Positions 33,879 to 43,950 of a stretch of 64,000 bases of DNA are shown here, piece by piece; positions within the stretch are counted from its first letter, which is position 1; every line of letters starts with the position of its first letter. A program made the position numbers and the translations under genes. The notes under the pieces were generated by a model. The model had not been told where the DNA came from. It searched no databases and saw nothing but the letters and a program-made list of their open reading frames with translations. The stretch lies in the NCBI GenBank assembly GCA_022791455.1, contig JAAVZC010000013.1:124001-188000 (forward strand), in the 5' to 3' direction. The stretch is from Eggerthellaceae bacterium (GTDB taxonomy: Bacteria > Actinomycetota > Coriobacteriia > Coriobacteriales > Eggerthellaceae).

Positions 33879-35048
33879 TTATTGGGCAGTGCCGGACGAC
33901 GAGCCTGAATCGCTGCTGCCCCCAGAAGTGGAGCTATCGGAGCCGGAGTCGCTCGAGCCCGAGGAGTCGTCCTTCTTGCCGTCGTCGGCACCGGCGTCAT
34001 CGTCATCGGCGGCCTCCGGATGGTCCGCTTTCCACTGCGTCAGGATGTCGGCGAAGTTCACGGTGAAGCTGTAAACGCCCGTGCCCTTGCTCATCTCGGT
34101 GGGCTGGACGGTCTCGCCGTCGAGCGTCAGCACCACGGAATCGGGGCTCGCCGTGACGAAGGTGAGCGAGTCGGTGACGTCATAGCTCTTCTCAGCCGGG
34201 CCATCGATGGTAGCGGCCGTCTCGTAGGAGGCGCTGTCCCCCACCTTGATCTCGATGTACGCGGACTTGCCTTCCGGAATTTCGTAAGTAAAGACCGCCT
34301 TGGTAGGCGGCTCCTCCACCTTAGGCTTCGCGGCATCGGCGGCCGCCTGGGCATCCGCAGTCGGGTCGGATGACGTGGTGGGATTAGCGGTGTTGGTAAG
34401 GCCGGAAACAGGGATGTCCGCCGGCACTTCCGGTTCCGCCTGCTTGTTGCCGAAGAGAAGCACCAGCACAATGATCAGGAGCAAAAGCACGATGATGCCG
34501 ATGAGGATGAACGGCAGCTTCGAAGCCACGGGGGCCGCAGATCCGCCGCCGGCATAGACGTTGCGGTAGGTTCCGTTCCCGCGACCGGAGTTGGAGCCGG
34601 CGAACCGGGTGGAATAAGCGCGCCCCTGAAGATCGGTGCGGTCGTCGTAGATGCCGCGCCCGGAAGAGGTGCGGCCGTTGTAGCTGTTCTGGGGACGGCT
34701 GGCCGAAGAAGACCGTGGCCGGTTGCTTGCGGTGCGGCTGGAAGAGCCGCTGCGAGAACGACTGTCCAGGCGCAGCTCATCCGAACGGCTGCGGCCCACC
34801 TCGTAGGCATAGGCCTGGTCGGCGTAGAGCGCCGACATCTGCGAGGCGTTCAGCCCCACCAGTCGCGCATAGGCGTTCACCATGTTGCGGGTGTAGCCCC
34901 GCGGGGGCATGCGGGCGAAATCGCTGTCCTCGATCGCGCGCAGGATGTCCGGGCGGATGTGCAGTCGGCGCGCCGCCGTGTTGACGTCCATCCCTTCCCG
35001 CTCGCGGGCATCGCGGAGAATGTCTCCGAAAGGCACCTGCCTCGCCAT
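33879..35048 (-). CDS. RodZ-like membrane protein with N-terminal helix-turn-helix
   Basis: 389 aa. Residues 4-70 are an XRE-type helix-turn-helix of the HTH_25/RodZ kind (FGDILRDAREREGMDVNTAA ... YTRNMVNAYARLVGL). A Ser/Arg-rich linker, one TM helix (about 184-205, ILIGIIVLLLLIIVLVLLF), and an extracytoplasmic domain resembling DUF4115 follow. The last 35 residues are almost only Ser, Asp and Gly. RodZ links MreB to the cell wall, but no mreB is seen here. It starts 1 base after the ftsK stop. Confidence 0.85.
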   Translation of the reverse strand: MARQVPFGDILRDAREREGMDVNTAARRLHIRPDILRAIEDSDFARMPPRGYTRNMVNAYARLVGLNASQMSALYADQAYAYEVGRSRSDELRLDSRSRSGSSSRTASNRPRSSSASRPQNSYNGRTSSGRGIYDDRTDLQGRAYSTRFAGSNSGRGNGTYRNVYAGGGSAAPVASKLPFILIGIIVLLLLIIVLVLLFGNKQAEPEVPADIPVSGLTNTANPTTSSDPTADAQAAADAAKPKVEEPPTKAVFTYEIPEGKSAYIEIKVGDSASYETAATIDGPAEKSYDVTDSLTFVTASPDSVVLTLDGETVQPTEMSKGTGVYSFTVNFADILTQWKADHPEAADDDDAGADDGKKDDSSGSSDSGSDSSTSGGSSDSGSSSGTAQ

Positions 35049-35049
35049 G

Positions 35050-37521
35050 CTACCACTCCTCGTCTGCCATGGAGTCGTTGGCCTCGAAGGCCTTCAGCGT
35101 CTCCAGTTCCATTTCGTCTACCAGCACTTCGCGGGGCTTGGAACCGTTGCCCGGCCCCACAACGCCCTTCTCTTCCAGCTGGTCCATGATTCTTCCTGCT
35201 CTTGCATAGCCTACTTTAAGACGCCGCTGCAGAGCAGAGGTTGAACCCAAATTGCTGGAAACAACCACTTCGGCGGCTTCCCAGAGCAGCGGATCGTCGT
35301 CTTCGCCGCTGCCGCCGGGCATGGTGGAGGTGTCCCCCATGGACATGACGTTGGTCTGGAGGATCTCGGTATGGTACTCCGGCTCGCCTTGCGCCTTCAG
35401 GTGGTCCACCACCGCCACAATCTCCTCGTCGGGAATGTAGGGGCCCTGCACGCGCACCGGTTTCGGGTACTCCGGCATGCCGATGAGCAAATCGCCCCGG
35501 CCGATGAGGTTCTCGGCGCCGGTGGTATCCAGGATAACGCGGGAGTCGATGCCGGAAGCCACCGTGAGTCCGATGCGGCAGGTGATGTTCGCCTTGATGA
35601 GGCCGGTCACCACGTTGGTGGAGGGGCGCTGGGTGGCGATGATAAGGTGGATGCCCGCCGCGCGCGCCAGCTGGGCGATGCGGCTGATGGAGAACTCCAC
35701 TTCCTTGCCCACGTTCATCATGAGGTCGGCCAGCTCGTCGATGACAATGACGATGTAGGGCAGCGGATCGCCGAAGGGGTTCTCCGGAAGCTCCTCCCCT
35801 GCCTGCTGCAGCTCCTCTTCCTTCGCCTTCGCCGCCTTGGCCTTGTCGTTGAAGGAGATGATGTTGCGCACGCCACACTTTTGGAACAACTTCAGGCGGC
35901 GCTCCATTTCGGCCACTGCCCAGGCAAGGGCGCTCGACGCCTCGCGGCACTCGGTGACGACCGGCACGTAAAGGTGCGGAATGCCCTCGTAGGGGGCGAA
36001 TTCGACGCGCTTGGGGTCGATCATGATAAAGCGCACCTCGGAAGGGGTTGCCCGCAGCAGGATGGACATGATCATGGAGTTCACTTCCACCGACTTGCCC
36101 GAACCCGTGGTGCCGGCGATGAGCACGTGAGGCATCTTCGCCAGGTCGTGCACGATGGAATGGCCCTCCACGTCCTCGCCGATGGCCACCTGCAAAGGAC
36201 CAGGGCCGGCCGCTTTCAGCACATCGGGCAAATATACCGTTTGGCGGGTGCGATTGGGCACCTCGATGCCCACGTAGTTGGTGCCGGGGATGGGTGCGAA
36301 GATGCGCACGCCGGGAGCGGCGAGAGCAAGGGCGATGTCGTCGGTGAGGTTGGTAACTTTGCTCACGCGCACGCCGGAAGGCAGATCAACTTTGAACAGC
36401 GTAACCGTGGGACCTTCGACCCAGCCCACCACGCTCGCAAACACGCCGAAGTCCTCCAGGGTGCCCTGCAGTTCCGCCGCAACTTCCGCCAGCTCTTCGG
36501 GGGTAGAGCCGCCTCGCTTGCCCTCGCCCGAGGCCAGCAAATCCATAGAGGGCAGTTGGAACCCGTCTTTGGAAACCGGCTGCTCGGGGGCCTTCGCAGC
36601 CTTCTTGGGAGCGCGCTTCTTAGGCTCCGGCGCCGGTTCAGCCGTCTTCTTCAGGCGACGGGTAAGGGCCGGCTGGACCGCCGGCTCCTCTTCCTGCACT
36701 GGCAACATGGCGGTCTGGAGGGCGGCACCGCTGTGACGGCCGCGGGCCGACGGACGCTCAGCCGCCGGCTGTTGAGAGCCCACCGCCACCGTCATAGCGC
36801 CGGCGGGCATGGGCAGTTCCTCGTCCAGACTGCGCAGAGTGCGCCCGGAGCGGCCGCGGCGGATGCGCGCGAATTCGGGCACCTGCTCGTCCAGCTCCTG
36901 CTCGCGCGCCTCCGCGCGGGCTGCCTGGTGGGCCCGGATGCGTTCCACCAGGTCGGTAAGCGAAAAGCCAATGACGATGACGCCCACAACAATAAGGGCC
37001 ACCAGCACGATAGCGCTGATAATGGGGCCGAACAGAACGCACAGCCCCCAGGCGATGGCAGCACCCAGGTATCCGCCGTGGTACTGGACCGCCGCTGCCG
37101 AAAGAAACTCGTCGTAAGAGGCGGTGGGAATGGGAGTAGCCAGCGCGCACAGCGATAAGATGGCTATGAGGATGATCACCAGCCCCAAAGAAACGCGCAC
37201 CGACATGCGCTGCTTGTCGAAGCGCCACACGAAGGTGAAGCCGATGGCGGCCAGGAACAGCGGCACGAAATAGGCGCCGGTGCCGAACAGAAGCCGCAGG
37301 GCGGTGCCGGCGAAATCGCTCACCAGCCCGTTTGTGGGCATGACGGCCGCGATGAACAGGATGACCCCCAGGACGATAAGCACCACGCCGCCGATGTCGG
37401 TGCGGGTCTTCTCGTCCAGAAGGGGCTCCTGGTGACTGATGGGTTTGCTGGCCCGCGCCTTCTGGGAAGGCTTGCGGGTAGCCGGTTTCTTGGCGTTGGA
37501 AGATGCCGTCTTTCGAGCCAC
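35050..37521 (-). CDS. ftsK: DNA translocase FtsK/SpoIIIE
   Basis: 823 aa septal DNA pump. Basic N-terminus, four TM helices (about 45-190), a linker of variable sequence, and the motor domain with Walker A GTTGSGKSVEVNSM and Walker B VIVIDELADLMM. The C-terminal gamma winged helix (about 745-800, STSALQRRLKVGYARAGRIMD) reads chromosome polarity signals. Start GTG 37521 follows AAAGGAAC. Length is typical of Gram-positive FtsK. Confidence 0.95.
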   Translation of the reverse strand: MARKTASSNAKKPATRKPSQKARASKPISHQEPLLDEKTRTDIGGVVLIVLGVILFIAAVMPTNGLVSDFAGTALRLLFGTGAYFVPLFLAAIGFTFVWRFDKQRMSVRVSLGLVIILIAILSLCALATPIPTASYDEFLSAAAVQYHGGYLGAAIAWGLCVLFGPIISAIVLVALIVVGVIVIGFSLTDLVERIRAHQAARAEAREQELDEQVPEFARIRRGRSGRTLRSLDEELPMPAGAMTVAVGSQQPAAERPSARGRHSGAALQTAMLPVQEEEPAVQPALTRRLKKTAEPAPEPKKRAPKKAAKAPEQPVSKDGFQLPSMDLLASGEGKRGGSTPEELAEVAAELQGTLEDFGVFASVVGWVEGPTVTLFKVDLPSGVRVSKVTNLTDDIALALAAPGVRIFAPIPGTNYVGIEVPNRTRQTVYLPDVLKAAGPGPLQVAIGEDVEGHSIVHDLAKMPHVLIAGTTGSGKSVEVNSMIMSILLRATPSEVRFIMIDPKRVEFAPYEGIPHLYVPVVTECREASSALAWAVAEMERRLKLFQKCGVRNIISFNDKAKAAKAKEEELQQAGEELPENPFGDPLPYIVIVIDELADLMMNVGKEVEFSISRIAQLARAAGIHLIIATQRPSTNVVTGLIKANITCRIGLTVASGIDSRVILDTTGAENLIGRGDLLIGMPEYPKPVRVQGPYIPDEEIVAVVDHLKAQGEPEYHTEILQTNVMSMGDTSTMPGGSGEDDDPLLWEAAEVVVSSNLGSTSALQRRLKVGYARAGRIMDQLEEKGVVGPGNGSKPREVLVDEMELETLKAFEANDSMADEEW

Positions 37522-37581
37522 GGTAGTTCCTTTGCAGTAGTTCGTTTCGCTAGTTCGTTTTGCGGGCGATATTCTACACCT

Positions 37582-39459
37582 TTACACCTCGATGATGCTC
37601 ACCGTGACCATCGGGCGCTGCTTAGCGCGGTCCCAAAGGACGGAGAGCATGGCATCGCGGGCCACCTTGCGCAGCTCCTTCACGCCGCCGCCCTTAGAGA
37701 GCTGGCGGTTAAGGGCGTTTTTGAGGGAAGAGACCACCTCATCGGCCAGATAGTAGTCGTCCCCGCCGGTAATACCGTGCATCTCCACCTGCACGTCGCC
37801 CACAATCTTGCGGTTCTTCAAATCCACCGCCGCGGCAATAGAGGCGAAGCCCTGGTTGCCAAGCTTGGTGCGCTCGTCCAGCACATCTTGGGAGGTGTCC
37901 CCCACCGACAGGCCGTCCACGTACACAACGCCGCTCTCCACCGGCTCGCCCAGGCGGATGCCCTTGGAGGAAAGTTCCAGCGATTCGCCGTTCTCAAGCA
38001 CGAAGATCTTGTTCGGGTCGACCCCGGTGGCCTCCGCCAGACCCGCATGGGCCCGCAGGTGGGTGGCCTCGCCGTGCACCGGCATGAAGGCCTTCGGGCG
38101 CACGATGGAGAGCATGATCTTCAGCTCCTCCGCGCCGGCATGGCCGGACACGTGCACCTTCGCGCGGGACTTGTCGTACACGTCCGCCCCAATTTTCGCG
38201 AGGGAGTTGATGACGCGGGTGACCGCCTTCTCGTTGCCGGGCACCGGCGTCGCGGAAATGATGACGGTGTCCCCCGGCTCGATATCGATGGTGCGATGCT
38301 CGCCGTTGGCGATGCGGGCCAGAGCGGAAAGCGGCTCGCCCTGGGAGCCGGTGCACATGATGACCACCTGCTCCGGCGGGGTGCCCTTCAGGTCGTAGGC
38401 GTCGATGAGGTCGTTATCGGAGATGTTGAGGTAGCCCAGCTTGCGGGCGATGTCGGTGTTCTGGATCATGGAACGGCCCGTCACCACCACCTTGCGGCCG
38501 GCCGCCACCGCCGCGTCGCAGATCTGCTGCATGCGGTGGATGTGGCTGGCGAACGAGGCGATGATCACACGGCCCTTCGCCTGGGAGATGATCTGGGAAA
38601 GAGCCTTGCCCACTTCCGCTTCCGAATGGGTGAAGTTGGGGTTAGTGGCGTTGGTGGAGTCGCTCAGCATGAGGTCCACGCCCTTCTTGGAGAACTCCGC
38701 CAGGGCGCCGAAGTCGGTGTGGATGCCGTCGATGGGGGTCTGGTCCAGCTTGAAGTCACCGGTGTGCAGCACATTGCCGGCGGGCGACTGCAGAAACACG
38801 CCCACCGCGCCCGGGATGGAGTGGTTCACGGCGAAGAAGTCCACCAGAAAGCACCCCAGGCGAATCTGGTCGCCCGGCTTGATCTCGATGAGCTTGGCGT
38901 TCTTGATGCGGTGCTCCGCCAGCTTCCCCTCGATGAGCCCCAGGGTGAGTTTGGTGCCGTAGATGGGCACGGTGGTGCCCAGATCCTTCAGCAGGTACGG
39001 CAGCGAGCCGGTGTGGTCCTCGTGGCCGTGAGTGATGATGATGCCCTTCAGCTTCTCGGCGTTCTCCAGCACATAGGTGTAGTCCGGCAGGATGAGGTCG
39101 ATGCCGGGATGGTCGTCGTCGGGGAACATCAGGCCGGCGTCGTCCAGGATCATGTCGCCATCGCACTCGAAGGCGGTCATGTTCTTGCCGATGGCGTCCA
39201 GGCCGCCCAGCGGGATGATGCGCAGCGTGGAATTGGGATCGCGCTTGACCGAGGCCTTCTGCTTCGGCTTGGGCGAATTGCCCTTGCGGGAGCTCTGCTG
39301 CTGGGGCTTCTTCTCGCCCTTTTGCGCGTCCCCCTCGCGAGTGAGCTGAGGGCGCTGGCGCTCGATGTTCACATGCTTGTAGCTGCTGGTGCGCCGCCGC
39401 GGGCGACGACCGTCTGATTTCTTGCCCTCTTCGGGGGCTTTCTGATTCTCTTCCGTCAC
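37582..39459 (-). CDS. rnj: Ribonuclease J
   Basis: 625 aa metallo-beta-lactamase/beta-CASP nuclease with 5'-3' exo- and endonuclease activity. Metal-binding motif ITHGHEDHTGSLPYLL, then beta-CASP motifs ASHIHRMQQI and a C-terminal RNase J domain. The first 65 residues are a basic, Lys/Arg/Gln-rich extension seen in actinobacterial RNase J. GTG 39459 chosen because GAGAGGA precedes it; the longer frame starts in the intergenic region. It follows dapA. Confidence 0.93.
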   Translation of the reverse strand: MTEENQKAPEEGKKSDGRRPRRRTSSYKHVNIERQRPQLTREGDAQKGEKKPQQQSSRKGNSPKPKQKASVKRDPNSTLRIIPLGGLDAIGKNMTAFECDGDMILDDAGLMFPDDDHPGIDLILPDYTYVLENAEKLKGIIITHGHEDHTGSLPYLLKDLGTTVPIYGTKLTLGLIEGKLAEHRIKNAKLIEIKPGDQIRLGCFLVDFFAVNHSIPGAVGVFLQSPAGNVLHTGDFKLDQTPIDGIHTDFGALAEFSKKGVDLMLSDSTNATNPNFTHSEAEVGKALSQIISQAKGRVIIASFASHIHRMQQICDAAVAAGRKVVVTGRSMIQNTDIARKLGYLNISDNDLIDAYDLKGTPPEQVVIMCTGSQGEPLSALARIANGEHRTIDIEPGDTVIISATPVPGNEKAVTRVINSLAKIGADVYDKSRAKVHVSGHAGAEELKIMLSIVRPKAFMPVHGEATHLRAHAGLAEATGVDPNKIFVLENGESLELSSKGIRLGEPVESGVVYVDGLSVGDTSQDVLDERTKLGNQGFASIAAAVDLKNRKIVGDVQVEMHGITGGDDYYLADEVVSSLKNALNRQLSKGGGVKELRKVARDAMLSVLWDRAKQRPMVTVSIIEV

Positions 39460-39577
39460 AGGAATTCCTCTCTTATATATACAGGTGGGAGCTAAAGCCC
39501 TGCGCGGGCCAGCTCCCCCCATTTCTCAATCTGTTTTGCCGGCGCGAACCGGCGCTTCGGAGCCTGCGGCTTGAGGC

Positions 39578-40468
39578 CTACAGAACCCCGACTTCTTTCA
39601 TGATGGCCTCAAGGCAGGCCGATTGCTCCGCCGTGGCGTCCACCAGGGGCAGCCGCACGCCGCCCACCGGGAAACCCACCAGCGAAAGCGCTTCTTTCAC
39701 CAGGATGGGGTTGGAAGTGGCGAACAGGCCTTCCATCAGGGGAAGCAGCGCATCATGGGCGCGCCGGGCCTCGTCCCACTTGCCCTCCGCCGCCAGGTAC
39801 ACAATCTCGCGCATGCGATCGGGCGCCACGTTGCCGATGGTGGAGATGACGCCCACGCCGCCCCGCTCCATGATGGGCAAAGTGGCGGAATCGTCGCCGG
39901 AATAGACCACGAAGCCCTCGGGCGCCTCCGCCGTGATGGCCTCCACCTGGTCCATGCGGCCCGATGCCTCCTTGACGGCAACGATGTTGTCGAAGTCGCG
40001 AGCCAGACGCAGAGTGGTCTGGGCCTCCATGTTCACCACGCAGCGGCCGGGGATGTTGTACAGGATGATGGGCAGCTCCACCGCCGCGGCGATAGAGGCG
40101 AAGTGCTGGTACATGCCTTCTTGCGGCGGCTTGTTGTAATAGGGCACCACGCACATGAAGCCGTCGACGCCCAGCTCTTGCACGCTCAGGGCGAAATCGA
40201 TGGTGTCGGCGGTGCAGTTGTCGCCGACGTTGGCAATGACCGGCACACGGCCGTCCACCGCTTCCAGCACCGCCTGGAACAGCTCCATCTTCTGGGGGTA
40301 GAAGACCGTGGGGCTCTCGCCGGTGGTGCCGTTGATGATAAGGGCATCATTGCCCCCCTTGACCAGGCGGTCCGCCAGCTCCTGGGCGCGCTTGGCGTCC
40401 AATTCGCGGTTGGCGTCGAAGGGGGTGACCATGGCCGTGATCATGCGGCCGAAAGGCAGGTTTTCCAT
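39578..40468 (-). CDS. dapA: 4-hydroxy-tetrahydrodipicolinate synthase
   Basis: 296 aa Schiff-base aldolase condensing pyruvate with aspartate semialdehyde. NGTTGESPT (about residues 43-51), Tyr in VVPYYNKPPQEG and Lys in NIVAVKEASG are the expected catalytic positions. It follows dapB after about 88 bases; together with dapF it serves meso-DAP and lysine synthesis. Confidence 0.95.
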   Translation of the reverse strand: MENLPFGRMITAMVTPFDANRELDAKRAQELADRLVKGGNDALIINGTTGESPTVFYPQKMELFQAVLEAVDGRVPVIANVGDNCTADTIDFALSVQELGVDGFMCVVPYYNKPPQEGMYQHFASIAAAVELPIILYNIPGRCVVNMEAQTTLRLARDFDNIVAVKEASGRMDQVEAITAEAPEGFVVYSGDDSATLPIMERGGVGVISTIGNVAPDRMREIVYLAAEGKWDEARRAHDALLPLMEGLFATSNPILVKEALSLVGFPVGGVRLPLVDATAEQSACLEAIMKEVGVL

Positions 40469-40555
40469 GAATGCTCCTCGATCGTTGGAAGATTCCCGGG
40501 CGGAAACCGTTCCGCCCGGGAAAATTATGCCATATTCGAAAACTGGCGGCGCGAC

Positions 40556-41323
40556 CTAATCCATGAACGTTTCGAGGCCGACCACAAGTCCCTCGCGCTC
40601 GCCCACCGAGCGGATGCCCAGCAAAACGCCGGGCATGTAGGAGCCACGGTCCCAAGAATCGTGGCGAATGGTGAGCGTCTGGCCAAAGGAGCCGAAGATG
40701 ACCTCTTGGCTGGCAGAGAAGCCGGCCGAGCGTACCGAGTGCACCGGGATGCCGCCAATTGAAGCACCACGGGCGCCCTGGGCGCCGTCGATCTCCGTCT
40801 CCGCACCGGGGGCCTCGCTCGGCTGGCCGTCGCGGGCTGCGCTGATTAGCTGGGCCGTGCGCACCGCCGTACCGGAGGGGGCGTCGAGCTTCTTCTCGTG
40901 ATGGAACTCGATCACCTCTACCTGCGGGAAGTACTTGGCCGCCACCTGGGAGAACTCCATCATGAGTACCGCACCGGTGGTGAAGTTGGGGGCATAGAAC
41001 AGCGCCGTACCCGCCGGAGCCGAAGCCGCAAGCGCCTCCAGCTTCTCGGTGGTAAGGCCGGTGGTGCCCACCACGCAGTCAACGCCGCGCGGCAGGGCTT
41101 CCGCCAGATTGGCCGCCACTACGTCCGGGCGGGTGAAGTCCACCATGACGTCCACCTCTTCGGCATCGAGCGCCTCGGCAACGGTGGCGTACACCGGAAA
41201 GTCCTCGGCGGGCAGCGAGGGGTCGATGCCGCAGACGAGCGCCATATCGTCGGCGCCCTTCACGGCACCCACCACCTGCTGGCCCATGCGGCCGGCGCAA
41301 CCGGCCACTGCAACCTTGATCAT
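40556..41323 (-). CDS. dapB: 4-hydroxy-tetrahydrodipicolinate reductase
   Basis: 255 aa. N-terminal Rossmann motif VAGCAGRMGQQVV and the catalytic segment EFHHEKKLDAPSGTA (about residues 140-154) identify DapB, which reduces the DapA product with NAD(P)H. It begins 10 bases after the pnp stop, so pnp-dapB-dapA may be cotranscribed. Confidence 0.95.
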   Translation of the reverse strand: MIKVAVAGCAGRMGQQVVGAVKGADDMALVCGIDPSLPAEDFPVYATVAEALDAEEVDVMVDFTRPDVVAANLAEALPRGVDCVVGTTGLTTEKLEALAASAPAGTALFYAPNFTTGAVLMMEFSQVAAKYFPQVEVIEFHHEKKLDAPSGTAVRTAQLISAARDGQPSEAPGAETEIDGAQGARGASIGGIPVHSVRSAGFSASQEVIFGSFGQTLTIRHDSWDRGSYMPGVLLGIRSVGEREGLVVGLETFMD

Positions 41324-41332
41324 GGACGGATC

Positions 41333-43528
41333 CTAGCCGCGATGGGAGCGACGGGGGGTACGGCTGCCGGAGCCGGGGCGACGGTCGCGCTTGTCGTCGT
41401 CCTTACGCTCGCGGCGCTGCTCGCCGCCTTCGGTCTTGGGGGCCTCGGGCTTGTCCAGGCGATCCAGCGAGATCTTGCCGGTCTTCGGGTCAACCTCGAT
41501 GACCTTCACCTTCACCACATCGCCAATGCTGAGCACGTCTTCCACCTTGCCCACGCGGCCCTGGGCCACACGGGAGATGTGCAGCAGACCATCCTTGGAG
41601 GGAGTGAGTTTCACGAAGGCGCCGAAGTCCTTGATGCCGACCACTTCGCCGTCGAACTCCTCGCCCACCTCGGGCTCCTTCACAATGCCCAAGATGATGG
41701 CTTTCGCCGCCTCCATGGCATTGCCGTCGGTAGCGCCCACATGGATGGTGCCGTCTTCCTGGATGTCGATGGAAACGCCAGTCTCCTCCTGGATGCCGCG
41801 CACCACCTTGCCGCCAGAGCCAATGACGTCGCGGATCTTGTCCACGGGGATCTTGATGGTCTCGATGCGGGGAGCAGTCTCGCGCATTTCCTCGCGGGGC
41901 GCGGGGATCTGCTCCAGCATGGCGTCCAGAATGAAGGCGCGGCCTTCGTGGGCCTGCTTCAGGGCGCGGGCCAGAATCTCCACGGACAGGCCCTTGGCCT
42001 TGTTGTCCATCTGCAGCGCGGTGATGCCGTTCGGGGTGCCGCATACCTTGAAGTCCATGTCGCCCAGGAAGTCCTCGATGCCCTGGATGTCGGTGAGGAC
42101 CACCACGTCGTCGCCCTCCTTGATAAGGCCCATGGCCACACCGGAAACAGGGGCGGAAATCGGCACGCCGGCATCCATCAAAGACAGGGTGGAACCGCAG
42201 GTGGAGGCCATGGAAGAGGAGCCGTTGGACTCGAGCACTTCAGAGACCACGCGGATGGCGTAGGGGAAGTCGTCCTCGTTGGGGAGCACCGGCAGAAGGG
42301 CGCGCTCAGCCAGCGCACCGTGGCCGATCTCGCGGCGCTTCGGGGCGCCCATGCGGCCCACTTCGCCCGTGCAGTAGGGCGGGAAGTTGTACTGGTGCAT
42401 GTAGCGCTTGCCCTCGGCCGGGTCGATGGTGTCCAGGCGCTGCCACTCGTTGAGCATGCCCAGCGTGCACACGGACAGAACCTGAGTCTGGCCGCGCTGG
42501 AACAGGCCGGAGCCATGGACGCGGGGCAGGTAGCCGGGCTGGATGTAGAGGGGACGGATCTCCTCGGGAGTACGGCCGTCAACGCGCTCGCCGGTCTCGA
42601 TGATCATGCGGCGCATGGCGCGCTTCTCGAGCGCTTTCATGGCAGCAGCGATGTCGGAGCCCCAAGCGGCCTGCTCCTCTTCGGTGAAGCTGTCGGCCTT
42701 GATGGTGGCCTTCAGCTCTTCCACCTTGCCCATGCGGGACAGCTTGTCCGGGTCCTTCAGGGCGGCGGCCATAGCGTCGTAGTACTCGCCCACGCGCTCA
42801 GCCACGCAGGGGTCGGCGGCATGGATGGTGTAGTCCATGGGGGTGGGGTTCACCTTCGCCAGGAACTCGGCCTGCTTCTCGCAGAAGGCGGCGATGGCCT
42901 CCTGGCCGAAGGTCATAGCGGCCAGCATGTCCTCTTCGGAGATTTCATGGGCGCCCGCTTCCACCATGGAGATGTAGTCGGCGGTACCGGCAATGGTGAG
43001 CTCCAGGTCGGAGTTCTCCTGCTCGGCGTAGGTGGGGTTCACGATGAACTCGCCGGTCTCCTTGTCGCGGCCGATGCGCACGCAGGCGGCAGGGCCGTCG
43101 AAGGGAGCGCCGCCCGCCATGAGCGCGGCGCTGGCGCCGGCAACACAGATGGTGTCGGGCGGGTTCTGGCCGTCAACCACAAACGTGGTGGCAACCACGT
43201 GCACTTCCTGCTTGAAGCCGTCCGGGAAACCGGGACGGATGGGACGGTCGATCATGCGGGCAGTCAGCGTGCCCTTGTCGGAGGGCTTGGCCTCGCGCTT
43301 CAGATAGCCGCCAGGGATGCGACCCACGGCGTACATCTTCTCCATGAAGTCTACCGTCAGCGGGAAGAAGTCGTAGTCTTTCTCCTGCTTGGAAACCACC
43401 GCGGTCACAAGCACGGAGGTCTCTCCGCAAGTGACCAGCACCGCGCCCGTGGCCTGCTTGGCCAGTTCGCCGGTTTCCAGTCGATATTCCTTGCCGTACA
43501 GCTCGAAGGATTCGACGATTTTTTCCAT
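41333..43528 (-). CDS. pnp: Polynucleotide phosphorylase
   Basis: 731 aa 3'-5' phosphorolytic exoribonuclease. Two RNase PH domains (about 10-140 and 320-460) around an alpha-helical domain, KH domain with IRDVIGSGGKVVRGI and S1 domain (GEVVGIKDFGAFVKL). The last ~35 residues are Arg/Asp/Gly-rich. ATG 43528 follows AGAAAGAATTG. It lies 135 bases downstream of rpsO with a hairpin between, the usual rpsO-pnp order. Confidence 0.96.
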   Translation of the reverse strand: MEKIVESFELYGKEYRLETGELAKQATGAVLVTCGETSVLVTAVVSKQEKDYDFFPLTVDFMEKMYAVGRIPGGYLKREAKPSDKGTLTARMIDRPIRPGFPDGFKQEVHVVATTFVVDGQNPPDTICVAGASAALMAGGAPFDGPAACVRIGRDKETGEFIVNPTYAEQENSDLELTIAGTADYISMVEAGAHEISEEDMLAAMTFGQEAIAAFCEKQAEFLAKVNPTPMDYTIHAADPCVAERVGEYYDAMAAALKDPDKLSRMGKVEELKATIKADSFTEEEQAAWGSDIAAAMKALEKRAMRRMIIETGERVDGRTPEEIRPLYIQPGYLPRVHGSGLFQRGQTQVLSVCTLGMLNEWQRLDTIDPAEGKRYMHQYNFPPYCTGEVGRMGAPKRREIGHGALAERALLPVLPNEDDFPYAIRVVSEVLESNGSSSMASTCGSTLSLMDAGVPISAPVSGVAMGLIKEGDDVVVLTDIQGIEDFLGDMDFKVCGTPNGITALQMDNKAKGLSVEILARALKQAHEGRAFILDAMLEQIPAPREEMRETAPRIETIKIPVDKIRDVIGSGGKVVRGIQEETGVSIDIQEDGTIHVGATDGNAMEAAKAIILGIVKEPEVGEEFDGEVVGIKDFGAFVKLTPSKDGLLHISRVAQGRVGKVEDVLSIGDVVKVKVIEVDPKTGKISLDRLDKPEAPKTEGGEQRRERKDDDKRDRRPGSGSRTPRRSHRG

Positions 43529-43630
43529 ATTTGCAATTCTTTCTCTTCACCTCGGAGGCCCTATTGCCGCCGAGCTTCTTCACTGCTTCGCGCCGCACAT
43601 GTCCGACGCAGGAGTCGCCCCCTTAAACAC

Positions 43631-43653
43631 AAGGCCCGCACGCTGCGGGCCTT
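43631..43653 (-). terminator. Hairpin between rpsO and pnp
   Basis: 10-bp stem AAGGCCCGCA (43631-43640) with 43644-43653 and a 3-base loop, 9 bases after the rpsO stop. The following bases on the - strand are TGTGTTTAAGG, a weak U tract, so it may be partial or an RNase processing site. Confidence 0.65.
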
Positions 43654-43662
43654 GATTTGACC

Positions 43663-43950
43663 TTAGATGTTGTCGCGGATGCCGAGCTTCTTGATGAGAG
43701 CGCGGTAGTTGTCGATATCGCGATCCTTGATGTACTTCAGCAGACCGCGGCGCTTACCGATGAGCATCATCAGACCGCGACGGGTGTGGTTGTCCTTCTT
43801 GTGAACCTTCAGGTGCTCGGTGAGGTTGCGGATGCGCTCCGAGAGGATTGCCACCTGAACCTCGGCGCTGCCGGAGTCGTGCTCGTTCTTGCCGAACTCG
43901 CGCATGAGCTCTGCGGTGCGCTCCTTGCTGATGCTGTCCTTGTTAGCCAT
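43663..43950 (-). CDS. rpsO: 30S ribosomal protein S15
   Basis: 95 aa, full length for S15 (DSGSAEVQVAILSERIRNLT ... HKKDNHTRRGLMMLIGKRR). It binds 16S rRNA helices 20-22. ATG 43950 is preferred over an in-frame GTG at 43959 because AAAGGTGG then stands 5 bases ahead. It is upstream of pnp. Confidence 0.97.
   Translation of the reverse strand: MANKDSISKERTAELMREFGKNEHDSGSAEVQVAILSERIRNLTEHLKVHKKDNHTRRGLMMLIGKRRGLLKYIKDRDIDNYRALIKKLGIRDNI

Noticed and set aside
40898-43660. 920-codon + strand frame opposite pnp and dapB.
   Set aside because: Antisense shadow of well-identified genes; no domain recognised.
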